From Kocuria carniphila (GTDB lineage: Bacteria > Actinomycetota > Actinomycetes > Actinomycetales > Micrococcaceae): DNA of 64,000 nucleotides. This document shows positions 8,668 to 16,285 of the stretch, piece by piece. Within the stretch, counting starts at the first letter, position 1; each line of letters begins with the position of its first letter. Location: positions 62,001-126,000 of the forward strand of contig NZ_NOIT01000003.1 in assembly GCF_004136555.1 (NCBI RefSeq), read 5' to 3'. The translations under genes were made by a program, and so were the position numbers. The notes under the pieces are model-generated. The model ran no database searches and was not told the DNA's origin. It was given only the letters and a program-made list of their open reading frames with translations.

Positions 8668-9906
8668 CTAGTCGCCGCTGGGCTGCACGGCCTCCGGTGT
8701 GACGGGCCGGCGCAGGAACACCACGGTCAGGGCGATCGCCACCGCGATCAGCGCACCGATGAACGCCACCGCGCCGTTCCAGCCGAAGCGCGTGAGGAAC
8801 AGGCCGGCCACGTAGCCGAACACGGACGAGCCCCCGTAGTAGAACAGCGTGTACAACGACGACGCCTGGGCACGTCCCACGGTCGCTCGCGCCGGCACCC
8901 AGCCGTTGGCGATGGAGTGCGCCCCGAAGAATCCGGCGGTGAAGATCAGCAATCCCACGACCACGGCGGGCAGCCACGGGATGAGCATCATGAGGAGCCC
9001 GCCCAGCATGATCAGCGAGGACGTGATCAGTACCTTTCGACGGCCGAACCGCGCGGCGATCCGCCCCGCCTGGGCCGAGGACCACGTGCCGGTCAGGTAG
9101 GACAGGAACAGCACGGACACGATCGACGGCGGCACGTTGAACGGCTCGTCACCCAGGTGGAAGCCGATGAAGTTGTAAACGGCCACGAACCCGCCCATCA
9201 GCAGGAATCCCTGCATGTACAGGGACACCAGTCCGGGATCCTTGAGGTTGACCAGGAGCCGCTCGTGCACACCACCCGGACCGGTCAGCCGGACTGCTTG
9301 CGGCCTGAAGCCCTTTTGTTTCGGAGCCAACAGGATGAACGCGACGGCCGCCATGGCCGCGTAAATCGCCACGACGAGGGTTCCCGCGCGCCACCCGAAG
9401 AAGTCCGCCACCGGGGCCGCCACGATGCGACCCGAGAGTCCTCCCAACGTGGTTCCGGAGATGTAGCTGCCCGCGGCGATCGCGGCGTGCACCGGGTTCA
9501 CCTCTTCAGCGAGATACGCCATGGCCACGGACGGGATACCGCCCAGCGCCATGCCTTCCAGGAAGCGCATTCCCACGAGCAACTCGAAGGACGGCATGAG
9601 GCTCATGGCCACGCCCAGGATGGTGGCCGCAATGACCGCGGTGACCATGGTCCTGCGGCGACCGAATCTGTCCGACATCAAGGACCACGGGATCACCGCA
9701 ACCGCCAAACCGAGGGTCGCGGCGGACACGGCCAAGGAGGCTTGGGCGGCGTCGATCTCCAGGTCCCGCGCCATGATCGGAAGGACGCCCTGCACGGAAT
9801 AGAGCTGGGCGAACGTCGCGATGCCCGCGCACAACAGCGCGATCAAAATCCTTTTGTACCCGGAGCTGCCCCGCTCGTAGCCTTCCCATGTCCCCGCGGA
9901 CTGCAT
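8668..9906 (-). CDS. major facilitator superfamily transporter (YnfM-like)
   Basis: Inner-membrane secondary transporter with about 12 predicted helices over 412 residues. Diagnostic motifs are the loop 2-3 motif SDRFGRRRTM near residue 78 and the repeat-like AARFGRRKVL in the second half. The N-terminal half contains FAQLYSVQGVLPIMARDL. The ATG follows GGGAG. It lies upstream of the aminotransferase gene, which suggests traffic of an amino or keto acid, but the substrate is not evident. Confidence 0.85.
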   Translation of the reverse strand: MQSAGTWEGYERGSSGYKRILIALLCAGIATFAQLYSVQGVLPIMARDLEIDAAQASLAVSAATLGLAVAVIPWSLMSDRFGRRRTMVTAVIAATILGVAMSLMPSFELLVGMRFLEGMALGGIPSVAMAYLAEEVNPVHAAIAAGSYISGTTLGGLSGRIVAAPVADFFGWRAGTLVVAIYAAMAAVAFILLAPKQKGFRPQAVRLTGPGGVHERLLVNLKDPGLVSLYMQGFLLMGGFVAVYNFIGFHLGDEPFNVPPSIVSVLFLSYLTGTWSSAQAGRIAARFGRRKVLITSSLIMLGGLLMMLIPWLPAVVVGLLIFTAGFFGAHSIANGWVPARATVGRAQASSLYTLFYYGGSSVFGYVAGLFLTRFGWNGAVAFIGALIAVAIALTVVFLRRPVTPEAVQPSGD

Positions 9907-10076
9907 GCCGAGGCGCTCCCTCTCCCGTGGTTGGTGTCGCTGACGTCCTGGACCAGGGTACGCCGCACGCCGCGCAGTCCCACGCCGGCCGGGAGGAACA
10001 CATGTGTTTCCCTCGGCTAGTCACACCCCCTACAGTATGAACACATCATCTAGTTCAACTTGGGGGAGTCGAACTC

Positions 10077-10517
10077 ATGAGATTTTCACGGGGACCATTC
10101 TGGGCTGTGACAGTCATTCCGTTAGTCATGGGGACCTTGCTGTTCACCGCGGCGGGGGCCGCGGTAGCCGCGCCCACCACGTCACCGGATGCGCCGGACA
10201 CGGAGGCCGATCTGGCTTCACCGGCCGCGCCGGGCGAGGACCCGTTGCGCGAGAGGACAGGGATCTCCGCCGGCATCCCGATCTGGGGCGCGTGGTGCGG
10301 ACCCGGTCACGGCGGTGGGGAGCCGGAGGACACGTTCGACACGTTGTGCATGCGCCATGACCGCTGCTACATCGAACGCGGTTATTTCGACTGCTGGTGC
10401 GATGCGCGGTTCCGCGATGAGATCCGTCGGTTCGGTCCCCGGATGGAAACCGACGAACGAGTGGTGGCAGCCGCCACCACCGTGTGGTTCACCGTGACCC
10501 CGTGTGTGCCGCGATGA
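10077..10517 (+). CDS. secreted phospholipase A2-like protein
   Basis: Predicted extracellular Ca2+-dependent lipase acting on phospholipid sn-2 esters. A signal peptide covers residues 1-32, ending AAGAAVAAP. The mature part has a Ca-loop-like WCGPGHGGG, the catalytic His-Asp in LCMRHDRCY and the disulfide-rich CWCD that follows. Its 146 residues match prokaryotic secreted PLA2s. The ribosome site is GGGGGAG 8 bp before the ATG, and TACAGT at about 10032 may be the -10. The stop overlaps the next gene's start (ATGA), so the two are translationally coupled. Function is strongly implied by the motifs; the substrate is not shown. Confidence 0.88.
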   Translation: MRFSRGPFWAVTVIPLVMGTLLFTAAGAAVAAPTTSPDAPDTEADLASPAAPGEDPLRERTGISAGIPIWGAWCGPGHGGGEPEDTFDTLCMRHDRCYIERGYFDCWCDARFRDEIRRFGPRMETDERVVAAATTVWFTVTPCVPR

Positions 10518-10993
10518 GCCACTTCGCCGCGCAGGCATCCGCCGAATCCCGGTCACATCGGTCCCGGCCGGGCGAGTCCCGATCGGATCAGCCCCGGCCC
10601 GTCGACTCCCGTCGCGCCGCGCGCCTGGCATCCCAAGCGGGTGAATCCCGGCGAGGATCCCACCGGGCGTCACGCCGCGAATCCCAGTCGGGGCCACGCC
10701 ACTCCGCTCGCAATCACCGCCCCGCCCACGGTGAACGCGGCCACTACACGTCACTGCTCGCGGTCGTCATGTTCTTCGTGGCCGTGGGAATCACCCTGAT
10801 CCTGCCGTTCGGTCAGTACATGGGCCCGTGGCTGCCGTTGCTCCTGCTGGGGATCCCGTTCCTGGCCGGCGGGTGCGGCACGGGGTGCGCGGTCCATTGC
10901 AACCGGCCTGGGTGGGGCATCGCCAATTTGGCCATAGCGATTCTGTACCTGCCGACTCTGTTCGTGTTGATCACCCTGGTCAGCGGGCCATAG
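10514..10993 (+). CDS. small membrane protein with Arg/Ser-rich cytoplasmic region
   Basis: This 159-residue protein is coupled to the phospholipase gene by an ATGA overlap. Residues 1-80 are extremely rich in Arg and Ser, with repeats of the type ESRSHRSRPGESRSD. Residues about 84-155 form three hydrophobic segments, with a Gly/Cys motif GGCGTGCAVHC between them. It may be a membrane partner of the secreted lipase (export, anchoring or immunity), but this is inference from coupling only. I do not recognise the family. Confidence 0.7.
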   Translation: MSHFAAQASAESRSHRSRPGESRSDQPRPVDSRRAARLASQAGESRRGSHRASRRESQSGPRHSARNHRPAHGERGHYTSLLAVVMFFVAVGITLILPFGQYMGPWLPLLLLGIPFLAGGCGTGCAVHCNRPGWGIANLAIAILYLPTLFVLITLVSGP

Positions 10994-11085
10994 CTGCCCT
11001 CTCATCACCACGGGGACGCGGCGGTAGCCCGCGCCGCTCAGTGCGTCGCGGCACCAAGGCATCGCCCGCGACGTACCGAAACGCA

Positions 11086-11138
11086 ACGACGACGCCGCCC
11101 GGGCCCGCGCTGTGCGGGCGACCGAGCGGCGTCGTCGT
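11086..11138. terminator. hairpin built from the GACGACGCCGC motif, between convergent genes
   Basis: ACGACGACGCCGC (11086-11098) and GCGGCGTCGTCGT (11126-11138) are a perfect 13-bp inverted repeat, enclosing a smaller GCCCGC/GCGGGC hairpin. It sits between the convergent membrane-protein and SRPBCC genes. No good T tract follows on either side, so termination is likely but not certain. Its arms are two copies of the over-represented 11-mer. Confidence 0.6.
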
Positions 11139-11164
11139 CGTAAAAATGCTGCGGGAGTAGCGGC

Positions 11165-11629
11165 TTACTTGTCGCTCACCGCGGCGGCGAGGTTCTCCAG
11201 CGACTCCTCGAGCACGGACTCCGGGAACGCCGGGAAGCTCACCTTCTTGAGGAGTTTGGGGTGCACGTCCGACCACGCGTAGGTCAGCGTGACCTGGGTG
11301 GAATCGGGACCCTGGGGCTGGAGTTCGTACATCCACTCCCAGCCGTTGTGCTCGATGGGGGTGCCCTCCTGGCACGGCTTCCACGCGATCAGCTTGTTGG
11401 GATCGAAACCGGTGACGTGGTTCTCCATCTTGTAGTCACCGCCCATGGCCTCCGCGTGCATGTTCATCACGAACACGTCGCCGGTCTGCTGAATGCGCTG
11501 GTCGGTGCCGGACACCACGGTGCCCGAACCATCTACCTGCGGGTGCTTGGCGGGCAGGGAAAGCACCTCGAAGATGTCCTCGGCCGGGGCGTCAATGACT
11601 CGGGTGGCGCTGATGCTGGTCTCGCTCAC
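11165..11629 (-). CDS. SRPBCC (polyketide cyclase/START-like) family protein
   Basis: Small cytosolic helix-grip protein that probably binds a hydrophobic ligand. The N-terminal ATRVIDAPAEDIFEVLSLPA and C-terminal LLKKVSFPAFPESVLEESL are typical of bacterial SRPBCC proteins. The GTG at 11629 is preferred because AAAGAGG precedes it; an ATG nine codons upstream has no ribosome site. The product is 154 residues. Ligand and pathway are unknown. The convergent hairpin at 11086-11138 would end its transcript. Confidence 0.8.
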   Translation of the reverse strand: MSETSISATRVIDAPAEDIFEVLSLPAKHPQVDGSGTVVSGTDQRIQQTGDVFVMNMHAEAMGGDYKMENHVTGFDPNKLIAWKPCQEGTPIEHNGWEWMYELQPQGPDSTQVTLTYAWSDVHPKLLKKVSFPAFPESVLEESLENLAAAVSDK

Positions 11630-11710
11630 GAGAAACCTCTTTCTGTCGATCGACAATGGGACGTTCTGCTACTCACTCTAGGCAGTGCCGGGCCCGCCGA
11701 GGCAAGACCT

Positions 11711-12475
11711 TCAGCGATCGGCGAAGCCCTCGACCGGTCCGTGCTGCACTCCGTGGTGGGCGCCGTGCTGGGCCGCCAGGTTGCGCAGGTGGTACGCGAA
11801 ACCGAGGGCGGCTCGGCCGCGCAACCGCCCGGAGGTGATGGCTCGGATCCGGTCCGTGGCCTCCACGCGCGCGCCGTGGGCTCGCAAGGCTTCAACCACG
11901 GCCTCGTCCTCGCTGCATTCCACGTTCGGAAAACCGCCGGCGGCCTGGAACGCACCGGCCCGCACGCCCATGTTGGCCGCGTGGATATAGGGGTGACCTT
12001 CGGACAGGTCGTGCTCCAGATGCCACAGCCTGAACACGTGCTCGGGGCATTCGGTCGGGTCCGGTTCCACGGTGCCGAGCACGGCATCGGCCCCGGTCCG
12101 CGCGCGTTCCACCTGGTAGCTGAGCCAGTTCTGCGGGACGGCGGTGTCAGCGTCGGTGGAGGCGATCCAGTCCGCCCCGAGACGCAGCGCATGGTTCGCT
12201 GCGGCCTGCCGAGCCCCACCCGCACTTGCCCAGGTGCCCTCCAGGACCTCCAGTTCCGCATGCCCGTTCAAGACCGACGACGCCGCAGCCCACGCCTCCC
12301 GCGCGGCCCCCACCGTGCGGTCGGTGCAGCTGTCCGCGGCGAGAATCACGGTCACTCGCGCATCTGATTCGGCACGCAGCAGGGCGCGAACGGCCCCCGC
12401 CACCGACTCGACGCACCGGACCACGCGCTCCTCCTCGTTGCACGCGGGTATCGCCACTGCCACCCGCTGACTCAT
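11711..12475 (-). CDS. family 2 glycosyltransferase
   Basis: GT-A fold sugar transferase, probably using a nucleotide sugar at the cytosolic face. Seen: VAIPACNEEERVVRCVES at the N-terminus, ILAADSCTDRT, and the metal-binding STDADTAVPQNWL. At 254 residues it has no membrane anchor. Its ATG overlaps the stop of the PIG-L/methyltransferase gene (ATGA), making it the third and last gene of a tightly coupled operon. Acceptor and product are unknown. Confidence 0.85.
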   Translation of the reverse strand: MSQRVAVAIPACNEEERVVRCVESVAGAVRALLRAESDARVTVILAADSCTDRTVGAAREAWAAASSVLNGHAELEVLEGTWASAGGARQAAANHALRLGADWIASTDADTAVPQNWLSYQVERARTGADAVLGTVEPDPTECPEHVFRLWHLEHDLSEGHPYIHAANMGVRAGAFQAAGGFPNVECSEDEAVVEALRAHGARVEATDRIRAITSGRLRGRAALGFAYHLRNLAAQHGAHHGVQHGPVEGFADR

Positions 12476-13809
12476 GCGCGGCCGCGCTTGGTACGCGCGT
12501 AGATGTCGATCTCGAAATCCTCTTCGCGGTGCTCCACCAACCGCGTGAGGTTACGGCGCCGCCGGGCCTCACGATGCACGTCATCCCCGTCCAGCGGCCA
12601 ATCCTTGATGGGGTGGCGCCAATGGCACAACACCAAATGCCCGTCGGACGAGAGCGCCTTGGTGCACAGAGACAACAGCTTTTTCCATTGTTCGGGTGAG
12701 CAGAAGTACCCCACCTCGCTCACCACGATCAGGTCCAGGTCGGTCCAGTCGGGGTCCCATTGTTCGGGCAGAACGGCGTTGCGCAATTGCACGTTCTTGA
12801 GGCCCCGCTCGGTGAGGCGCGTGCGGGCCTTGCCCAGGGCGACGTCGCTCGCGTCCACCGCGGTCATCACGCCCACGCGCGCCGCCAACTGCGCCGTGAG
12901 GGCACCGGTGGAGCAGCCGATGTCCAGGGCGCGAGGGTACAGCTCGCGCGGCAGGCTGGCCGTGAGCACATCCCGCTTGCGGTGTTCGTAGCGGGAACTG
13001 TCCACGCTCCACGGGTCCTCGGATTCGGTGTGAACGCGGTTGAAGACCGGGGTCTGATGGGGAGCGGCCAGGATGAAGTATTCGCGTTCCCGCTCGAAAT
13101 GTTCCAGGATATGCGGACCGAGCAGCACCTCGTCCCCGGGTTGATCCGAAAGTGGACGCACCTGGGAGACGTGGTGTTCCAGAGCCTGCTGTTTGGCGTC
13201 CCGGTCCTCGTCCGAGAGTGGCACGTACACCAGGCCGCGTGGAAGCTTGCCGGGTGTCCCCCAGTGCCACCACCAAATGGGGTACTGGACGCAGCGCACG
13301 GCCGCCGCACCCGCGGCCTCCTGCACCTGAGCGGCGAGGATCTCGTGATCCGGGTGGCCGTCCTTGACCCACGTCACCACGGCCAGGGGGTGCCGGCCCT
13401 GAGCCAACCATGTCATGGCTTCGTTGACGGGGTCTGCGAGCGCCTCGGCCGTGAGTCCACCGTCGGGCAGGGCGAGGTACTCGGGAGTGACACAGCCCGC
13501 GGTGATCGCACCGACTGCTTCCGACATTTCCAGATGGCGCACGCGTGACAGCGTTGGCTGAGTGTGCGTCGGCGAATCGGGGTGGGACTTCTCCCCCAGC
13601 GTGGCCACGATGACCCGCACCGAGGAGCCCGCCTGATTCAACCGATGAACGGTGCCACCGGCGCCCAAGGTCTCATCGTCCGGGTGCGCAGCGAAGACGA
13701 CCGCGCGGTCCACGCCCTCCAGGTCCAGCTCGGGCGCGGTGCGCAGGGCCTTGCTGTCCGCCCATTTCTGTTCGGGAGTTCCGGGCTCCCGGTGGTCGAA
13801 GGTCACCAT
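12472..13809 (-). CDS. fused PIG-L deacetylase and SAM-dependent methyltransferase
   Basis: Two enzymes in one chain of 445 residues. Residues about 30-245 are a PIG-L/LmbE zinc deacetylase: AAHPDDETLGAGG gives the metal-binding His-Asp-Asp, and DGHPDHEIL the second metal site. Residues about 275-430 are a class I methyltransferase with motif I ALDIGCSTGALTAQL. PIG-L enzymes remove N-acetyl groups from amino sugars, so the expected substrate is an N-acetylglycoside that is then methylated. The start ATG overlaps the upstream stop by 7 bp, and the end overlaps the glycosyltransferase. Similar fusions in other phyla are, as I recall, found with the same two partner genes, but no product is known to me. 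Confidence 0.88.
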   Translation of the reverse strand: MVTFDHREPGTPEQKWADSKALRTAPELDLEGVDRAVVFAAHPDDETLGAGGTVHRLNQAGSSVRVIVATLGEKSHPDSPTHTQPTLSRVRHLEMSEAVGAITAGCVTPEYLALPDGGLTAEALADPVNEAMTWLAQGRHPLAVVTWVKDGHPDHEILAAQVQEAAGAAAVRCVQYPIWWWHWGTPGKLPRGLVYVPLSDEDRDAKQQALEHHVSQVRPLSDQPGDEVLLGPHILEHFEREREYFILAAPHQTPVFNRVHTESEDPWSVDSSRYEHRKRDVLTASLPRELYPRALDIGCSTGALTAQLAARVGVMTAVDASDVALGKARTRLTERGLKNVQLRNAVLPEQWDPDWTDLDLIVVSEVGYFCSPEQWKKLLSLCTKALSSDGHLVLCHWRHPIKDWPLDGDDVHREARRRRNLTRLVEHREEDFEIDIYARTKRGRA

Positions 13810-14861
13810 GGTGTCCCCTCCTCGCCCGCGGGAGCCGCGGCCAGCAACAGCTCCCCGAGCGCCTTGTTGTCCCGCTCCGCATGATCCTGACGGATGTACA
13901 CCTGCAACGACATCACACGCCTAATGTGGGCGGCGTCCCCGGTGAGGGGCCCCGGCCCGGTCGCCCGGGAGACCTCGCGCAGCACTGTTTCCGCCGCGTC
14001 CGCCACGGTGCGGCGAACTCGCAGCGCCCACAGTGCGCCCTTTTCGCCCGTGGCATCACCATTGTCGACGGCGCACGCCGCTCGATCCAGCACTGCCGAC
14101 GCCGCGGTCAGGGCCAGGTCCACGCGACCGAGGTGGGCGAGAGCGACGTCGTCGAGCGGTTTGCGTGGTTGTCTGGAGCGTTGCCAGAGGAGGTCCGCAA
14201 CGGACTGCGCGCCGCCCAGCCAGATCGCGGCCACTCCCATGCCGCCCCATGCGAATCCGGGGCGGGTCAGGTACCACTCGTCCTCACCGAGTGGCTCGGC
14301 GGGCACCTCACGGAAGTCCACGGCGGTGGTGGGGACGTCCGCGAGGCCCTGGGCAACCCACGTGTCGTTGTGCTCGGGCAGGAACCCAGCATGGTCCGTC
14401 GAGATCACGAACGCGCGGCGGTGGCCGGTGAGCTCCCCGCTCTCGTCCGCGACGTGTGCGGTGACCACGGCGCGGCTCACGAAGTCCGCGAGCGAGCACC
14501 ACGGCTTGGTACCGGAGAGCGTCCACCCGTCTCTCGACGGCGTTGCGGTCTGTGGGGTGCCGGGGCCCTCCGCAGCCCACACGGCCCAGGTGTCCGAGTC
14601 GGTGAGGAGGTCACGGCGGCCGGCCTGATCGATGATGGCAGTGGCATCCAGGTGGGGTTCGACGATGCGCGCCAGGGCAAGGTCTTGTCTGGCCAGATCG
14701 CTCATTCGTGCCCAGAGCTCACGCGTGCTGCCCTGACCGGGCAGGGGCAATTCGCGGGTCAGAGTGGTGGCCTCGGCCAGACCGTGGCGGACGAACTCCT
14801 GGACCTCCCGCTGATCGGGTCGAGGAGTCTGAGGGATCGGCAACGTCGACTGGTCAAACAC
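13803..14861 (-). CDS. acyl-CoA dehydrogenase-like flavoprotein
   Basis: First gene of the three-gene operon. The 352-residue product resembles acyl-CoA dehydrogenases: a helical N-terminal part, the beta-domain segment DGWTLSGTKPWCSLADFV, and a C-terminal helical part. It is shorter than catabolic family members, and I cannot place the usual active-site Glu with confidence, so it may act on a carrier-bound or non-CoA substrate. The overlap with the next gene makes a shared pathway very likely. No beta-oxidation genes are nearby, which argues against plain fatty-acid breakdown. Confidence 0.78.
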   Translation of the reverse strand: MFDQSTLPIPQTPRPDQREVQEFVRHGLAEATTLTRELPLPGQGSTRELWARMSDLARQDLALARIVEPHLDATAIIDQAGRRDLLTDSDTWAVWAAEGPGTPQTATPSRDGWTLSGTKPWCSLADFVSRAVVTAHVADESGELTGHRRAFVISTDHAGFLPEHNDTWVAQGLADVPTTAVDFREVPAEPLGEDEWYLTRPGFAWGGMGVAAIWLGGAQSVADLLWQRSRQPRKPLDDVALAHLGRVDLALTAASAVLDRAACAVDNGDATGEKGALWALRVRRTVADAAETVLREVSRATGPGPLTGDAAHIRRVMSLQVYIRQDHAERDNKALGELLLAAAPAGEEGTPW

Positions 14862-14975
14862 AGTAATAAGCCTACGTGCTTTGGGCCCGCGGCCGCGTAC
14901 GGTGTTCCGCGTGGAACCGGGTTTGTATCATTGCTAGTAACACTGACCGTGGTTCACCGTCCGAAGGGGCCCCTC

Positions 14976-15362
14976 ATGTCCACCACCGCAGGAATCTTCA
15001 CCGTTGACACCACGTCTACGGTGCCGGTGTACGAACAGCTCGTTCAGTGCGTCACGGACGGCATCGCTTCCGGATCTCTGGAAGCCGGTGACAGGATTCC
15101 CCCGGTGCGCGCACTGGCCACCGACCTGGGCTTAGCGGCCGGAACCGTGGCCAAGGCCTACCGCACCATGGAGGCCAGCGGCGTGATTGAAACCCGCGGC
15201 CGCAAGGGCACCTTCATCGCCCAGTCCTCCGACGACCGCCACGCAGCCGCCTGCCGTGCCGCCTCCGAGTTCTTGGACCGCGCAGCGGGAGACCTGCACT
15301 ACTCCCCCGAGGAATGCCTGCAGATCGTGCAGCGGATGCTGGACCAGCGCGCCGCTGGCTGA
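14976..15362 (+). CDS. short GntR-family (YtrA-like) transcriptional regulator
   Basis: DNA-binding repressor of 128 residues. A winged helix covers about residues 15-80 (VPVYEQLVQCVTDGIASG, then LEAGDRIPPVRALATDLGL and GTVAKAYRTMEASGVIETR), followed by a short helical C-terminus as in YtrA-type regulators. The ATG at 14976 follows GAAGGGG; the much longer reading frame upstream is antisense to the acyl-CoA dehydrogenase. It lies divergent from that operon by about 110 bp, so it may control it. It is followed by a copy of the 65-bp palindromic repeat. Confidence 0.88.
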   Translation: MSTTAGIFTVDTTSTVPVYEQLVQCVTDGIASGSLEAGDRIPPVRALATDLGLAAGTVAKAYRTMEASGVIETRGRKGTFIAQSSDDRHAAACRAASEFLDRAAGDLHYSPEECLQIVQRMLDQRAAG

Positions 15363-15483
15363 GGCCCGCGGTCCCGACGATCACCCAGCACACGGCGAGG
15401 CCGCACCAATCGGGCCGGTGCCAGCTACCTAACACCGTTTTGGCCAACCCCAAGTGCCCCGCCCGACCATGCAAAGGCCGCGC

Positions 15484-15548
15484 ACCATTTGATGCCGTCT
15501 TACTGCACGGTAGGGCGGGTTACTTTGCAGTAAGGCCGGATGAAATGG
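15484..15548. repeat. 65-bp intergenic palindromic repeat, copy A
   Basis: Imperfect inverted repeat running from ACCATTT to AAATGG, with inner arms TTACTGCACGGTA and TTACTTTGCAGTAAGGC. It lies between the convergent GntR and TetR genes. Two further copies of exactly the same length are at 17617-17681 and 26411-26475. Confidence 0.75.
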
Positions 15549-15577
15549 CGTCCGTCGGCCGCTGGACGGCGCGCAGC

Positions 15578-16189
15578 CTACGAATCGACCCGCCAACCGG
15601 ACCGGAGTAGGTCATCCAATTCGTGACCGGTCGAACCGTCCGCGGACGGAGTGCCCAGGGCCCACGCGGCAGCCAGCGTCGCGAGGTACAGGTTCCGACC
15701 GGTGAGTCCTTCACGCGCATGCCCATCCTTCTGGGCTGCCTGCAAGAACTCACCTGTTGTGTCGATGACCTCTTGGCACGTGAGCCGCAATGGAGAGTCC
15801 TGCTCGCCCAGCGCGGTTCGTAGGGGTTCGGGCAGGCCCTCGTAGGCTCGCATCCAGCGACTCACGGCGTCGAGCCAGCGCTCCAGTGCGGCACCGGAGT
15901 CGACGGAGTTATTCTGGATGACTTCGGCCTCGGCGCTCAGGTCCGGCTGGTGGTTCTCCAAGACAGCAGCAACCAGTGCGTCCCTGGTGGGGAAGTGACG
16001 GTAAAGGGTCCCCGCACCCACCCCCGCCCACTTCGCGATGGCATCCATGGAGACATCCAAACCCCCGTCGGTAAACGCCAATTCGGCAATCTCCACTATG
16101 CGCGCTCGGTTTCGACGGGCATCAGCACGAATGGGTCGCGTGACTGAGGAGCTTGGGTGCGACGGGCTTCCGCCTGCGGCTGAAGTCAT
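15578..16189 (-). CDS. TetR-family transcriptional repressor
   Basis: 203-residue regulator with the canonical N-terminal helix-turn-helix (ARIVEIAELAFTDGGLDVSM, then AGVGAGTLYRHFPTRDALV) and a variable ligand-binding C-terminus. It is divergent from the flavin monooxygenase at 16286, and the 96-bp gap carries two matching 15-bp palindromes that fit TetR operators. It most likely represses the monooxygenase and itself until a small-molecule substrate binds. A Thr/Ser/Pro-rich stretch precedes the DNA-binding domain. Confidence 0.9.
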   Translation of the reverse strand: MTSAAGGSPSHPSSSVTRPIRADARRNRARIVEIAELAFTDGGLDVSMDAIAKWAGVGAGTLYRHFPTRDALVAAVLENHQPDLSAEAEVIQNNSVDSGAALERWLDAVSRWMRAYEGLPEPLRTALGEQDSPLRLTCQEVIDTTGEFLQAAQKDGHAREGLTGRNLYLATLAAAWALGTPSADGSTGHELDDLLRSGWRVDS

Positions 16190-16217
16190 GACGGGAACCG
16201 CCTTACTGATTGATTAA

Positions 16218-16264
16218 CGGAGAGCCTCTCCGTATTTTGGATCACGAACCGGAGAATGTCTCCT
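16218..16264. promoter_or_regulatory. paired TetR-type operators
   Basis: CGGAGA-GCC-TCTCCG at 16218-16232 is perfect, and CGGAGA-ATG-TCTCCT at 16250-16264 has one mismatch. Their centres are 32 bp apart, about three helical turns, in the gap between the TetR gene and the monooxygenase. Matching half-sites and spacing make these the obvious regulator targets. Confidence 0.65.
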
Positions 16265-16285
16265 AATATCTCGCAAAGGACTGCC

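Noticed and set aside
8206-10020. 604-codon frame on the plus strand
   Set aside because: Opposite strand of the aminotransferase and MFS genes; Arg/His-rich composition typical of shadow frames.
13881-14975. Long N-terminal extension of the GntR frame
   Set aside because: It is antisense to the acyl-CoA dehydrogenase; the ATG at 14976 has a proper ribosome site and gives a normal YtrA-like protein.
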